The notes: generated from the sequence alone by a model not told the origin. DNA of 64,000 bases from Aegilops tauschii subsp. strangulata (GCF_002575655.3 NC_053040.3:155001148-155065147); one strand, 5' to 3'. Positions 1 to 12,207 are shown, counted from the stretch's first letter. Made by a program: numbers and translations.

Positions 1-771
1 TGATAGTAAGGGGGTACCATAGCTAGTATCATGCATGCCAACTAGGCAAGTTTGATGAGCTGTCATAGAATTAAATGAAGAAAGAGAGGGTTAAGTATCA
101 TATCATGAAACCATATCATAATAAATGCTATGCTACTATGTGTCATGCATGACAATAAATAAAGTACTACATGATACTACTCTATGATACTATGCATTAG
201 AGCAAGTACAATAGAGTGACATAAGCTGGCTATAAGGAATAGAATAATATATATGTGCTTAGTTGGAGGAAAGAGAAGAAGAGAGAGAAGAGAAGCGGGC
301 TCTTGGTTAGCAGCCAGCTGCAACACGAGACCCAAGACACTTTGTGAGGATGTAAGGTGGGCCAACTATTGATAAACTAGTACATATTTAAAACTTATTA
401 TTGTACATGTCGGCTAAGAGGTTGGCTGTATATGACATGGCAACTTCTTATAGCCGACCGTTGGCTATATTACTAACCATGCTCTTAGTGAGGTAGCTAG
501 TATATCATAGACTAGCTAGTATCATATATATGCATGATACTAGTATATGATCGATACTACCTCCGTAATGTTCGCATAGTATCGTAAGTTAGTATCTTAG
601 GTTGCCTTATTAATTGCCATGCATGACACAAAGTAGTACAACATTTAATATGATACGGTATCATGGATATGATACCACACCCTCACTTTCCTCATTTAAC
701 TGTGTGCCACATCATCCAAAAAGTCTAGTTGGCATGCATGATACTGCTTGATACTCCCATTACGACCAGCC
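1..771. mobile_element. Tourist-like MITE, cut by the window edge, with a nested MITE
   Basis: AT-rich non-coding repeat full of short TAGTATCATGCATGATACT-type palindromes. The right end reads CCATTACGACCAGCC and is followed by TTA. The first bases of the window (TGATAGTAAGGGGG) are the matching inverted end, so only a base or two is missing. The reverse complement of the whole element recurs at about 34,138-36,674. No coding capacity. It is interrupted by a second MITE at 200-484. Assignment to Tourist (PIF/Harbinger) rests on the 3-bp TAA/TTA flank; no family search was possible. Confidence 0.65.
200..484. mobile_element. Tourist-like MITE (GAGCA ends, TSD TTA)
   Basis: Terminal inverted repeats start GAGCAAGTACAATAG on the left and, reverse-complemented, GAGCATGGTTAGTAAT on the right. 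TTA flanks both sides (197-199 and 485-487), the expected 3-bp target duplication of PIF/Harbinger MITEs. The interior carries internal inverted GCTGGCTATAAG / CTTATAGCC motifs. A related copy with extra nested MITEs lies at 35,593-36,460. Non-coding. Confidence 0.75.
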
Positions 772-774
772 TTA

Positions 775-1049
775 GGGTGGCCACATATAGTGGGGGTATC
801 ATATATAGCTGGTATCATGCACTCGGGAATAGCAAATATGATGATGTGGCAAAGAAGCAGTAACATAAGTAGACACTGTAACATATATAATAACTGCTAT
901 ACTACTTTGTGTCATGCATGGCCATAAATACAGTCATCTATGATATATACCACTCTATGATACTATATATGCACTATGAAAGTACATACGTAGTATCATA
1001 CACTAGTATCATATGCATGATACTATAGTATATGATACTCCCCACTATA
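775..1049. mobile_element. Tourist-like MITE
   Basis: Begins GGGTGGCCACATATAGTGG just after TTA and ends in TCCCCACTATA before TAA. It lies directly next to the MITE on each side, separated only by the 3-bp TTA/TAA. Non-coding. A counterpart with a Stowaway inserted in it is at about 33,754-34,134 in reverse orientation. Confidence 0.55.
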
Positions 1050-1052
1050 TAA

Positions 1053-1345
1053 GGCTGGCCATAGTGGTGGTATCATAGCCGACGATATCATGCACTCGGA
1101 AATAGCAAATATGCTGATGTGGCAGAGAATTAAATATAGAGAGGGTTAGAGTAACATATAGGTAGATACCGTATCATGTTAAATGCGATGCTAATTTGTG
1201 TCATGCATGGCATGGCAATAAATATGATCTATGATACTATACTCTATGTATTATACTATGTGTTATAATTAAAGGTAGTATCATACACTAGTATCATATA
1301 TATATGCATAATACTAGTATATGACACTCTCCACTATGAGTAACC
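1053..1345. mobile_element. Tourist-like MITE (GGCTGGCCATAGTGG end)
   Basis: Left end GGCTGGCCATAGTGG and right end CCACTATGAGTAACC are inverted repeats of each other with a few mismatches. TAA flanks both sides (1,050-1,052 and 1,346-1,348). Non-coding. The related element in CACTA copy B is at about 33,497-33,750. Confidence 0.7.
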
Positions 1346-1348
1346 TAA

Positions 1349-1428
1349 GTATAGCCTAACTAAAACACCCACATGTAGTTGTAGTAGGGTTTTTGACTTT
1401 AATTATATGCACTAAAATGCAAGGTAAG
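1349..1428 (-). mobile_element. CACTA copy A, fragment left of the Angela insertion
   Basis: These 80 bases continue copy A across the Angela insertion. Read on the minus strand and joined to the bases just right of 19,165, they restore a sequence (TTGCATTTTAGTGCATA) that aligns with copy B near 37,124-37,145 (GTGCATTTTGTGCATA). This shows Angela inserted into copy A. No gene here; copy A then continues into the MITE row and out of the window. Confidence 0.65.
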
Positions 1429-1937
1429 TGTTTGGGAACGCAGTATTTCAAAAAATTTAACTACGATCACGCAAGATCTATCTAGGAGATGCATAGCAAC
1501 AAGTGGGGAGAGTGTGTCCACGTACCCTCCAAGACCGAAAGCGGAAGCGTTTAGTAACGCGGTTGATGTAGTCGAACGTCTTTGCGATCCAACCGATCCA
1601 AGCACCGAACGTACGGCACCTCCGCGGTCAGCACACGTTCAGCTCGATGACGTCCCTCGAACTCCTCATCCAGTTGAGGCCGAGGGAGAGTTCCATCAGC
1701 ACGACGTCATGGTGACGGTGATGATGAAGTTACCGGCGCAGGGCTTCGCCTAAGCACTACGACGATATGACCGAGGTGTGTAACTGTGGAGGGGGGCACC
1801 ACACATGGTTAAGAGAAACTTGTGTATTCTAGGGTGCCCCCTGCCCCCGTATATAAAGAAGGGGAGGGGAGGCCGGCCGGCCCTCCTAGGGCGCACCAGG
1901 AGTGGGGAATCCTACTAGGACTACAATCCCTAGTAGG
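1429..1937 (-). repeat. Angela 3' LTR, outer segment
   Basis: Matches 17,440-17,947 of the intact 5' LTR in the same orientation. The outer terminus is TGTTTGGGAACG against TGTCGGGGAACA in the other LTR. The segment ends where Fatima entered; GTAGG (1,933-1,937) is the duplicated target. Confidence 0.92.
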
Positions 1938-2401
1938 TGAGGGAGTCCTGGATTAGGGGGTCCTCGGACAGCCGGACTATATGCTTTGGCCGGACTGTTG
2001 GACTATGAAGATACAAGATTGAAGACTTCATCCCGTGTCCGGATGGTACTCTCCTTTGCGTGGAAGGCAAGCTTGGCAATTCAGATATGTAGATCTCCTC
2101 CCTTGTAACCGACTCTGTGTAACCCTAGCCCCCTCCGGTGTCTATATAAACCGGAGGGTTTAGTCCGTAGGAGGAAAACAATCACAATCATAGGCTAGCT
2201 TCTAGGGTTCAGCCTCTACGATCTCGTGGTAGATCAACTCTTGTAATACTCATATCATCAAGATCAATCAAGCAGGAAGTAGGGTATTACCTCCATCGAG
2301 AGGGCCCGAACCTGGGTAAACATTGTGTCCCCCGCCTCCTTCCGCCTTAGACGCATAGTTCGGGACCCCCTACCCGAGATCCGCCGATTTTGACACCGAC
2401 A
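1938..2401 (+). repeat. Fatima-like 5' LTR
   Basis: Begins TGAGGGAGTCCTGGATTA and ends GACACCGACA. It carries a TCTATATAAACCGG TATA-like box near 2,140-2,155, the likely U3/R promoter. It is a few bases shorter than the other LTR: a short GTTACCAT-type stretch present near 10,910 is missing. Confidence 0.92.
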
Positions 2402-2448
2402 TTGGTGCTTTCATTGAGAGTTCCACTTTGCCGTCATGATGAGGCTTG

Positions 2449-5400
2449 ATGGCTCCTTTGATCATTGGCAACGATGCGATCCAGGGTGAGGTTTTCCTCC
2501 CCGGACAGATCTTCGTATTCGGTGGCTTCGTACTGCAGGCCAACTCGCTTGGCCATCTGGAGCAGATCGAGAGCTACGCCCCCGGCTATCAGGTCAGGTT
2601 TGGAAACTTAAGCTATACTGCCGACATCCGCGGAGCCTCAATCTTCGACGGATTCGAGCCCATGTCAGGTGCGCCGCACATTCACGACGAGCATGACTTC
2701 ACTCTGCCGTCAGACGGTGTTCGGGAGATCACACTTGTGGCTACTCCGGCCCTCAAACCAGAGCAGATCACGCCGTCCGAGGACGGGGGGATGGACCCCC
2801 ACCACGGAGGCCGCACACTTAGCGGTGTTAGAGCCGAATACTGACTTTACCTCCTACGAGACCTGTGTTGCCGGACCCTTGGATTCGTCCCCGGCCACGA
2901 GCTCTGAACCGCCTGCGTCCATGCCTATCGAATCTGATTGGGCGCCGATCATGGAGTTTTCCTCCGCGGATATCTTTCAGCACTCGCCCCTGGGTGACGT
3001 GCTGAATTCATTAAGGTCTCTCTCCTTGTCAGGAGGCCCTTGGCCGAACTATGTCCGGCTCGAGTGCGAAGCGGACGACGAAGAAATTCGTTCCCCACCC
3101 ACCACCCACTTAATAGCCACTGTTGACGACTTAACTGACACACTCGATTTCGGCTCCGAAGACATCGACGGTATGGATGACGATGCAGGAGAAGAACAGG
3201 AACCACCGCCCACAGGGCGCTGGACTGCCACCTCATCATATGATATATACATGGTGGACACCCCCAAAGAAAGCGATGGCAATAAGGCAACGGAGGATAA
3301 TCCCCTCGAGAAGCAATCTAAGCACCGGCGTCATCGGCGCCGCTCTAAGCCCCGCCATAGCAAAAGCAGCGATACCGGCACAAGAGACAATAACGCTGCG
3401 GATAGTGCCGAAGACGAAGACAATCCCCTCCAGCCAGGCTTCGAGCGAGAGGATGGGCAAGCTAGCCCTAAGGAACAGGCAGCAGACGGAGAATCAAAGG
3501 ATGACAATTACATGCCTCTCTCTGAAGACGAGGTGAGCCTCGGCGACGAAGAATTTATCGTGCCTGAGGATCCCGTCGAGTAGGAGCGCTTCAAGCGCCG
3601 GCTTATAGCCACAGCAAAAAGCCTGAAGAAAAAGCAACAACAGCTTCAAGCTGAACAAGACCTGCTAGCGAATAAATGGACTGAGGTCCTGGCGGCCGAG
3701 GAATACGAACTCGAGCGCCCAACCAAAAGTTACCCAAAGCGCAGGTTGCTACCCCAACTCGAGGAGGAAGCATTAAAACCTACGCTTCCAGCGTAAGATG
3801 CGGCTGACCGGCCACCTCGTGGCCGAGACAAAGTGCCATATCAGGCCGAAGTCCAGCCCGCACCCCGTCGCCAGTTAAGCAAAAATACCAAGGCCCGGGG
3901 TAACACGCAAGACCTGCAAGACGTATTGAAAACAAAGCAGGACATGCAAGATCGATCTATGGATCACGGGGGCGCGCCCCAACGCATGATGACGACCGTC
4001 ACGCCGGATATACTAAAAGCAAATCCGGCCGGGCCGAACAAAGCAGACAAGACTCGTATGAACTGCGTCGTGATATAGCCAGGCATAGAGGCGCTGCACA
4101 CCCCCTATGCTTCACTGATGAAGTAATGGATCATGAATTCCCAGAAGGGTTTAAACCCGTGAACATTGAATCATATGATGGCACTACAGACCCCGCGGTA
4201 TGGATAGAGGATTTCTTCCTCCACATTCACATGGCCCGCGGGGATGATCTACACGCCATCAAGTATCTCCCGCTAAAACTCAAAGGGCCAGCTCGGCATT
4301 GGCTGAATAGCTTGCCGGCAAACTCCATCGGAACTTGGGAGAACCTGGCAGACGCATTCCTGGACAACTTCCAGGGCACTTATGTGCGACCACCGGATGC
4401 TGATGATTTAAGTCACATAACACAACAGCCCGGAGAGTCAGCCAGGAAATTCTGGACTCGGTTCCTAACTAAAAAGAACCAAATTGTCGACTGTCTGGAT
4501 GCCGAAGCCCTAGCGGCCTTTAAACATAACATCCGTGACGAATGGCTCGCCCGACATCTCGGCCAGGAGAAGCCAAAATCCATGGCAGCCCTCACGACAC
4601 TCATGACCCGCTTTTGCGCGGGCGAAGATAGTTGGTTGGCCCGTAGCAACAACACAGCAAGCAGCCCTGGCACATCAGAGGCCAGAGATAGCAACGGCAA
4701 ACACCGACGCAACAAACACAAGCGCCGCAAAAATGGTGAAAACACCGAAGATACGGCAGTCAATGCCGGATTTAGCGGCCCTAAGTCCGGACAGCGGAAT
4801 GGGCCACTCAACAATGACAATTCGGGTCCGTCCAATCTGGACCGCATACTCGACCGTCCCTGCCAAATTCATGGCACCCCAGGAACACCAGCCAATCATA
4901 CCAACAGAGAATGCTGGGTCTTCAAACAAGCCGGCAAGACAGGCGCCAAAAACAAAGACAAGGGGTCTCAAAGCGATGATGGCGATGAGGAACCCAAATC
5001 ACCGAATACAGGAGGGCAAAAGAAATTTCCCCCGCAAATCCAAACGGTGAACGTGGTAAACGGCACCCACACTCCCAACCCGGACCGGATGCGCACCCTT
5101 AGGGATGACGACTTAACGGAACTAGTCGTCCCACAATACAAACTAGGGCCGATCATCTTCAACCGCACGGATCGTCCGGTTAACACCAATCAGGGCAATT
5201 CAGCCGCACTAGTCCTCGACCCAATAATTAACGGGTTCCACCTCACACGAGTCCTTATGGACGGAGGCAGCAGTCTAAACCTGCTTTACCAGGACACAGT
5301 GCGCAAGATGGCATCGATCATTCGGTGATCAAGCCCACTAAAGCCACCTTTAGAGGTATTATACCAGGTGTGGAGGCCAGCTGTACAGGCTCCATCGCCC

Positions 5401-5729
5401 TTGAGGTAGTCTTCGGATCACCAGACAATTACCGTTCCGAAGAGTTAATCTTTGACATCGTTCCCTTTCGCAGTGATTATCAGGCACTGCTCAGACGAAC
5501 CGCGTTCGCTCGATTCAACGTGGTGCCACATTACGCCTACCGAAAGCTCAAGATGTCCGGTCCGCGCGGCACCATCACGGTTAATGGCAAGGCCGAACTT
5601 TCCCTCGGTACCAAAGAGTATACCGCTGCTTTAACAGCAGGAGCAACAAGTGGCACCCTTCAATCGAACCTCGAGTCGACGGCCAGGCTCACGGACACCG
5701 CCAAAGGACTCCGAACTACTTCACGATAG
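2449..5729 (+). pseudogene. Fatima-like gag-protease, frameshifted
   Basis: Encodes the structural polyprotein that packages element RNA, plus the N-terminal part of the aspartic protease. The best preserved part (4,126-5,328, 400 codons) holds the Retrotrans_gag domain (PAVWIEDFFLHIHMARGDD near its start, then ARHWLNSLP), a basic linker, a Cys/His knuckle-like stretch (CQIHGTP...CWVF), and the protease core VLMDGGSSLNLLY. Upstream frames (2,449-2,844 and to 3,583) carry the acidic N-terminal extension, with stops at 3,581-3,583 and near 3,795. A 1-base loss near 5,310 shifts the protease into the frame that runs to 5,729. No RT follows. At least three frameshifts or stops mean no full protein is made. 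Confidence 0.85.
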
Positions 5730-6856
5730 GATAGCCCAGCTCGTCCAGAGCTCAATTAAACACTCCGGCGGAGGCCAGGACAGGCCACATACCGCGGCTC
5801 AACCGCTCTGCGGCACACAAACATTTCTTACATTTTCTTTGCAGGTTCACCTTTGCGCAGACCAGGACTGACGATATGGAAGCAGCTCGAACGCGCAAGG
5901 GAATCCTTAGATATTCCCCGCAATGACCATCCGACTATACTCCGGATCCGCACACAGCTTCTTCCCCCCTGGTCTCAGCAGGTTCCACAGTCATATCTCT
6001 TTTTTATCACATTACCTGTACTCATACGCATTGACGTACCATTCAAATACAACATGTGGATTTATATGACGCTTATCTGCTGTTATTTCTTATTGAAATT
6101 CTTTTGTCAAGTGGCATCCGTACGCCGCGATATGCCTTAAATATGCTAGGGGCTTTGTTTTACCCATAATACGGCAATAAAGTCCGAACACCTTCATGGA
6201 AGTTCGGCACCCCGAACTTATAGCATTATATGCATCAGCTCCGAATCATGTCTTGGGTCAAATGTTGGGTTTACCCGGCTCCCATGTTTTGCTGCCTTAC
6301 GTTCCGCTATATCGGCTAAGGCGGCACAGGGAGAACTACTGCGATTGTGTCCCGGTTCTTCCGGACGAGCACCTTAGTAGAGAAAGCCGAAAACTGACTG
6401 TCATGATACGGCGAGAGCTGGTCAGCTGTTCGAGAGGTTGTAAAATCTTTAAGGATTTCTCCCGCATAATGCCATAACCAATGTAGCGTGCGATGGATCG
6501 GTTTTTCTTCCAATCAGGTGCTTATAGAGCCCCTCGTGCGGTCTTCCGAACACCAGGGGCAGCGCCTACCTTCCTTTCCTAAAGCTCCTATGGCTAAGTG
6601 AGAGTGATAAAGCCCTATAGTCCGATTGCCTGGTTCGTTGTGCTGAACACCTCCTTCGAAGGACCCAAAACTGGGATAAAGAGTGATCAGGTTTATCCCG
6701 AACACCCCCGTACTTCCTACGTGGGGGCAGAAGCCGACGACTGGCCAACTCTCATGATTAATATATAAAACGGCCGCGCAGGAGGATAAACTTTTATACA
6801 ACAGGCAATAAATAATGACCTTGTTCAAACATTACAAAGGACAACATGATTTGCAT
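5730..6856. other. Fatima-like internal non-coding stretch where pol should be
   Basis: Lies between the end of the gag-protease frame and the end of the antisense gene. Only short chance frames are present. I see no RT (YVDD), RNase H or integrase motifs on either strand, so pol has been lost rather than just mutated. Confidence 0.7.
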
Positions 6857-9800
6857 TCAGGGAAATATAACATCCTTGGTGCATAGCTCCGCCGCAAGGT
6901 AGGATCCTTTCAGGACACTTTCATAATATAATTCGGGCTTGCGGTGCTCCTTCCCCTCTGGCGGTCCCTCGGTCATCAGCTTTTCGGCATCCATCTTCCC
7001 CCAGTGCACCTTTGCGTGGGCGAAGGCCATTCCCGCACCCTCTATACAGACCGACCGCTTGATGACGTCAAGTCGAGGGCAGGCACTTACAAGCCGCTTC
7101 ACGAGCCCGAAGTAGCTGCTTGGAATCGGCTCGGCGGGCCATAGCCGGATAATCAAATCCTTCATGGCTAGTTCCGCCGCCTTATGCAGTTCGATCAGCT
7201 GTTTCAGTTGATCGGCAAAAGGCACCGGATAATTCGGTGCCAGATACTGCGAACAGAAGAGCTTATCCACAGTGTTCCTTTCTTCGGCTCGGTAGAATTG
7301 GGCGGCATCCGATATGCTGCAGGGCAGTTCCGCAAACACCCCTGGAGAAATCCGAACTCAAAATTAGAAACATGATTTTCTCCTCAAATACTTGATTTAC
7401 ATGGAAAAGAGCCTTACCCGCCATGATCTTCCTCGCCTCTTGGATCTCCTGCAGGGCGCCTTGGGTTTCCCCCTGGGCATCGCGCGCGGCCTGATGAGCC
7501 CTGGTGAGTTCGGATTCTTTCTGCGTTAAACTCTGCTCCAAGGTCTCGCATTTCTTCACGGCCTCTTGAAGCTCCTGCTCAGCTTCAATGACCCTGGCCT
7601 CGTGCTTCTCACGAAGAGCCTGCTCTACGGCTACGTTTTCCTCGGCCTCGGCAATAGCCTTCCTTGGAGTCTCGACTTCGGTCATCGCCCCTGGCACAAA
7701 TCATGAAACATATTTTATCATACTGGAAATTTGTTCACACTGAACGCGAACAAGGCTTGCGCATACCTTGTTTATCTTCCAACTGCCTTTTCAACTGGCC
7801 AAGTTCTTCTTTGGCCCGCTCCAGACTTTGATTCGGTCCGGAGACCTCCGCAGTATGAGAGGCAGCAGCCGCTGCAGACGCCTGCTTATAAAAGAGAGAT
7901 AGATGTCATCAAGTGAGTCTTCCTGCGAACATAAAATTGATCCTCTGTCCGGTTCTTTCTTTCACCGAACAGTGTATCAGGGGCTACTATCCATACTATG
8001 ACACTCTTCGAAACCTCATAAAACATACCTCAAAGCCTCTTATAAGGCTGATACAGGCTTCATTCAGTTCACTCTCAGCAGACTGAATGTTCTCAATCAC
8101 CGCACCCATAAGGGCACGGTGTTCATCGACGATGGAGGTGCTCTTCAGCGCCGCCAACAAAGTATCCGGCACCTCTGGTTGGACAGAGGTTGCCGGTGGA
8201 ACAGGCACGCCCCCTCTAGCCGAGGGAGGCCGTCTGCTTGATTCTGGAGCCGTATTGGTCTCCGGAATTGCGTCCGGCTGGGGGCCGAATTCAATATGGC
8301 CCCCGCCGTCGACTTCCATGGGAATCTTCTCCCCCATGTCGCCGGCCCCTGAAGTTTGACCTCCAGGCGCCGCCTTCACGATCTTCCCCCCCCCCCCTCC
8401 TTGGACGGGGTCCTTCTGGGACGAAGCCTCGGTGTTATTCACATAGTTGGGGGAAGGGGCCTTCGGGGGCGTCCCGCTCTCCATAGCATCCGAGCTCAGC
8501 AAATCCTCTGATGAGGATTGTTCGGTGCGGGACCTCGCCGGACTACAAAAAACATGGCTCGGGTTAAAATATTATGCCACGATGAGTCTGGACGCATACA
8601 CGTGTTCGGATTTTATATACTCACGAGTTCACGAGGGGCTGGGCCCTGGGATCCCACGCAGGGCTGCTGTCGGTGGCGGCAGTGGACTCTTCCGGAAGAG
8701 GAGTTTTTCCCCTTTTAGGCGACTCGGCCTCCAAGTGTATGGAGGTCGTCCTCTTCTTTCTTCCCCCCACTGGGGATTCGTTTTCACCCTCCTCGTCATC
8801 CTCTTCGGAGGCAGAACGGGCATTGGAGCCTTCGGATATTGTGTCTGAAATGCCGCGGCGACGAAGGCCGCCCCGGGTCTTTTTGGCCTCCTTCTCGGTC
8901 TTCTTCTTCGGCGCCTTGTAAGGCGCCGGGACCAGCATCTTCGTCAGAAGTGGGTCGGCCGGTTCTTTGGGCAGCGGGGCCGGGCAGTGGATCCGCTCCG
9001 CCTTCTTCGTCCAGCCCTAGGAGAGTTGTGGAAAACACATTAAGCATTTCCCTTGGGTTATGCGGATAAAAGGTATGATGACTTACCGAGCTTGCAGGGC
9101 GGGACAGTTGGTACCCGCGGTCCTCGGCTGAGTCCGACCATGATTTGCCGGACTTGAAAAGCACCTTCAAGATGTCTTTGTGCGAGGAGCCAAAGAGCTC
9201 TCGCAGGGTCTGGTGCTTGGCCGGATCGAATTCCCATAGATTGCAAGTCTGGTGTTGACAAGGCAGGATCCGGCGAACTAACATCACCTGGACTACATTG
9301 ACAATTCGATGTTCTTGTCTTCCATATCTTTAACGCGCGTCTGGAGCACCGACAGTTCGTCGGACGAAGACCAGTTCAGGCCCTTCTTGGGCCAGGAGGT
9401 AAGCTGCAGAGGGGCTCCGGATCGGAACTCTGGAGCAGTGGCCCATTCCGTGTCGCGTGGCTCAGTGATGTAAAACCACTGTTGTTGCCACTCTTTGACG
9501 GAATCATTAAAAGTGCCTGTTGGCCATGTGACGTTGGGCATCTTGCTCACCATAGTGCCCCCGCACTCAGCGTGCTCGCCGTTCACTACCTTGGGCTTCA
9601 CATTAAAGATCTTCAGCCATAAGCCGAAGTGGGGCGAGATGCGGAGAAAAGCCTCACACACGACGATGAACGTCGAGATGTTGAGGAAGGAATTGGGGGA
9701 TAGATCATGAAAATTGATCCCGTAATAATGCATGATGCCGCGAATGAACGGGTGGAGGGGAAACCCTAGCCCGCGGACAAAATGAGGGAGGAATACAACC

Positions 9801-9955
9801 CTCTCGTGGGGTTCCGGAGTAGGAACGATCTGTCCCGCCGTCGGGAGACGGTGGCCGATTTTCTTGGCCAGATACCCGGCCTCCCGAAGCTTTTTGGTAT
9901 CCTTCTCCCGGACGGTAGAGGCCATCCACTTGCCTCCTGCTCTGGATCCGAACAT
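6857..9955 (-). pseudogene. Antisense multi-exon gene of the Fatima-like element (PF04195-type, 'putative gypsy type transposon')
   Basis: Runs opposite to gag. Exon 1 (from ATG at 9,955) carries the conserved block HERVVFLPHFVRGLGFPLHP...WFYITEPRD typical of PF04195 proteins. Later exons hold a basic/acidic linker (8,938-8,621), a Pro/Gly-rich stretch (8,502-8,030), a coiled coil (AEAEENVAVEQALREKHEA..., about 7,687-7,420) and a C-terminal domain (7,339-6,857). Good splice sites are visible, for example donor GTAAGTCATC near 9,083 and donor GTGAGTATAT near 8,621. In exon 1 a single missing G near 9,298 (ELSM-stop where ELVNVVQVM is expected) breaks the frame. Molecular function of the family is unknown. 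A parallel, better preserved gene is at 48,146-51,507. Confidence 0.8.
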
Positions 9956-10067
9956 TTTCGGAAGGCCTTTGTGGGCGGAGAAGACGAACACTCGGGCGCT
10001 GGAGCTCGAGCGAAGGGGAATGGATCGGGAAGAAGAAAGCGTGGGTGCGAAAGGGAGTTCTTATCCC

Positions 10068-10076
10068 CTTATAAAG
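10068..10076 (-). promoter_or_regulatory. TATA box of the Fatima antisense gene
   Basis: On the minus strand TTTATAAGG lies about 110 bases upstream of the ATG at 9,955, followed by a pyrimidine-rich leader. It gives the antisense gene its own promoter, independent of the LTRs. Inferred from position and sequence only. Confidence 0.5.
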
Positions 10077-10506
10077 GCAGCAGGGGTTCTGCGCCTCCCC
10101 ACTTGCCTGGTAAACTCGCTTATTCCCCAAGCACCGTGATTGATGGCGCGGTTGGGTTACCCACACCCGTATTGATGAGGATCCCGCGATAAGGGGACAC
10201 GATCTCTTCTTTGACAAGACGTGCCAAGAAAACCGCCTCGCAATATGTGCAGTAGCTGGTTGAGAAAAATGGTTCGAATAATGACCGGGCCATGGCGTGG
10301 TGTCACGCTACGAAATTTGCCAGCAGATTAGATTTGTGGGATATTGTACTCTCTACGGTGGAATGTGGAATTTGTTTTGCAGAGCCGGACACAATCCTTG
10401 TGTTCAAAATCTTCTATGGAGTATTCGGAGGAGGAACCCGACTTGCAATGCCGAAGACAATCTGTGTGTCGGACTCATCGTCATTGAAGCCTGGTTCAGG
10501 GGCTAC

Positions 10507-10977
10507 TAAGGGAGTCCTGGATTAGGGGGTCCTCGGACAGCCGGACTATATGCTTTGGCCGGACTGTTGGACTATGAAGATACAAGATTGAAGACTTCGT
10601 CCCGTGTCCGGATGGGACTCTCCTTTGTGTGGAAGGCAAGCTTGGCAATTCGGATATGTAGATCTCCTCCCTTGTAACCGACTCTGTGTAACCCTAGCCC
10701 CCTCCAGTGTCTATATAAATCGGAGGGTTTTGTCCGTAGGAGGACAACAATCACAATCATAGGCTAGCTTCTAGGGTTCAGCCTCTACGATCTCGTGGTA
10801 GATCAACTCTTGTAATACTCATATCATCAAGATCAATCAAGTAGGAAGTAGGGTATTACCTCCATTGAGAGGGCCCGAACCTGGGTAAACATTGTGTCCC
10901 CCGCCTCCTGTTACCATCCGCCTTAGACGCACAGTTCGGGACCCCCTACCCGAGATCCGCCGGTTTTGACACCAACA
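10507..10977 (+). repeat. Fatima-like 3' LTR
   Basis: Direct copy of 1,938-2,401. The first bases read TAAGGGAG instead of TGAGGGAG, so the canonical TG terminus is lost on this side. Ends ACACCAACA next to the GTAGG target duplication. Confidence 0.92.
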
Positions 10978-12195
10978 GTAGGTTTCCACCTGGAGGAAGG
11001 GGAGGAAGGAAGGGAGAGGGGGAAGGGAAGGAAAGGGGGCGCCGCCCCCTTCCCCTAGTCCAATTCGGACCCAACGGGGCGCGCGGCCAGCCCCTTGTGG
11101 CCCTTCCTCTCTCCCCACTAAGGCCCATGAAGGCCCATTAGTTCCCCTGGGGGGTTTCGATAACCCTCCAGCACTCCGATAATTATCCGGTACCTCTCGA
11201 AACTCATCCGGTGTCCGAATAACATTGTCCAATATATCAATCTTTATGTCTCGACCATTTCGAGACTCCTCGTCATGTCCGTGGTCTCATCCAAGACTCC
11301 TAATAAACTTCGTTCAGCAAATCACATAACTCATAATACAAATCGTCATCGAATGTTAAGCGTGCGGACCCTACGGGTTCGAGAACTATGTAGACATGAC
11401 CGAGACACATCTCCGGTCAATAACCAATAGCGGAACCTGGATGCCCATATTGGTTCCTACATATTCTACGAAGATCTTTCTCGGTCAAACCGCATAACAA
11501 CATACGTTGTTCCCTTTGTCATCGGTATGTTACTTGCCCGAGATTCGATCGTCGGTATCATCATACCTAGTTCAATCTCGTCACCGGCAAGTCTCTTTAC
11601 TCGTTTCATAATGCATCATCCTGTGACTAACTCATTATCACATTGCTTGCAAGGCTCATAGTGATGTGCATTACAGAGAGGGCCCAGAGATACCTCTCCG
11701 ATACACGAAGTGACAAATCCTAATCTCGATCTATGCCAACTAAACAAACACCATCAGAGACACCTGTAGAGCATATTTATAATCACCCAGTTACGTTGTG
11801 ACATTTGACAACACACAAGGTGTTCCTCCGGTATTCGGGAGTTGCATAATCTCATAGTCTGAGGAACATGTATAAGTCATGAAGAAAGCAATAGCAGAAA
11901 AACTAAACGATCATTATGCTAAGCTAACAGATGGGTCTTGTCCATCACATCATTCTCTAATGATGTGATCCCATTCATCAAATGACAACACATGTCTAGG
12001 CTAGGAAACTTAACCATCTTTGATTAACGAGCTAGTCAAGTAGAGGCATACTAGGGACACTCTGTTTGTCTATGTATCCACACATGTACTAAGTTTCCGG
12101 TTAATACAATTCTCGCATGAATAATAAACATTTATCATGATATAAGGAAATATAAATAACAACTTTATTATTGCCTCTAGGGCATATTTCCTTCA
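10978..12195 (-). repeat. Angela 3' LTR, inner segment
   Basis: Matches 17,944-19,160 of the intact LTR. It restarts with the duplicated GTAGG and ends in GGGCATATTTCCTTCA, the reverse complement of the LTR start. Separate short frames here are shadows inside the LTR. Confidence 0.92.
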
Positions 12196-12207
12196 GTCTC
12201 CCACTTG
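12196..12207 (-). other. Polypurine tract of Angela
   Basis: On the minus strand CAAGTGGGAGAC abuts the 3' LTR start TGAAGG. A purine-rich tract here primes plus-strand DNA synthesis in LTR retrotransposons. Confidence 0.75.

Larger units (their letters stand above)
1938..10977 (+). mobile_element. Ty3/gypsy retrotransposon, Fatima-like, non-autonomous (no RT/RH/integrase)
   Basis: A 9,040-bp element inside the Angela 3' LTR, flanked by exact GTAGG copies (1,933-1,937 and 10,978-10,982). LTRs are 1,938-2,401 and 10,507-10,977. The PBS-like TTGGTGCTTTCATTGAGA follows the left LTR and a purine-rich AGGGGCTAC precedes the right one. The plus strand codes for gag and protease only; the minus strand carries a multi-exon antisense gene. 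No reverse transcriptase, RNase H or integrase motif is seen anywhere between the LTRs, so it would depend on a related element. I count about 13-15 LTR differences by eye, so it is clearly older than the Tat element at 46,533. Family name from recall. Confidence 0.9.

Noticed and set aside
1514..1753. 79-codon plus-strand frame near the left end
   Set aside because: Part of the Angela 3' LTR; the same frame recurs at 17,399-17,638 in the other LTR.
2949..3460. Minus-strand frames over the Fatima gag
   Set aside because: Shadows of the gag coding frame; no start context or family motif.
8087..10192. Plus-strand frames across the Fatima antisense gene
   Set aside because: They mirror the minus-strand exons, which have splice sites and a recognisable domain.
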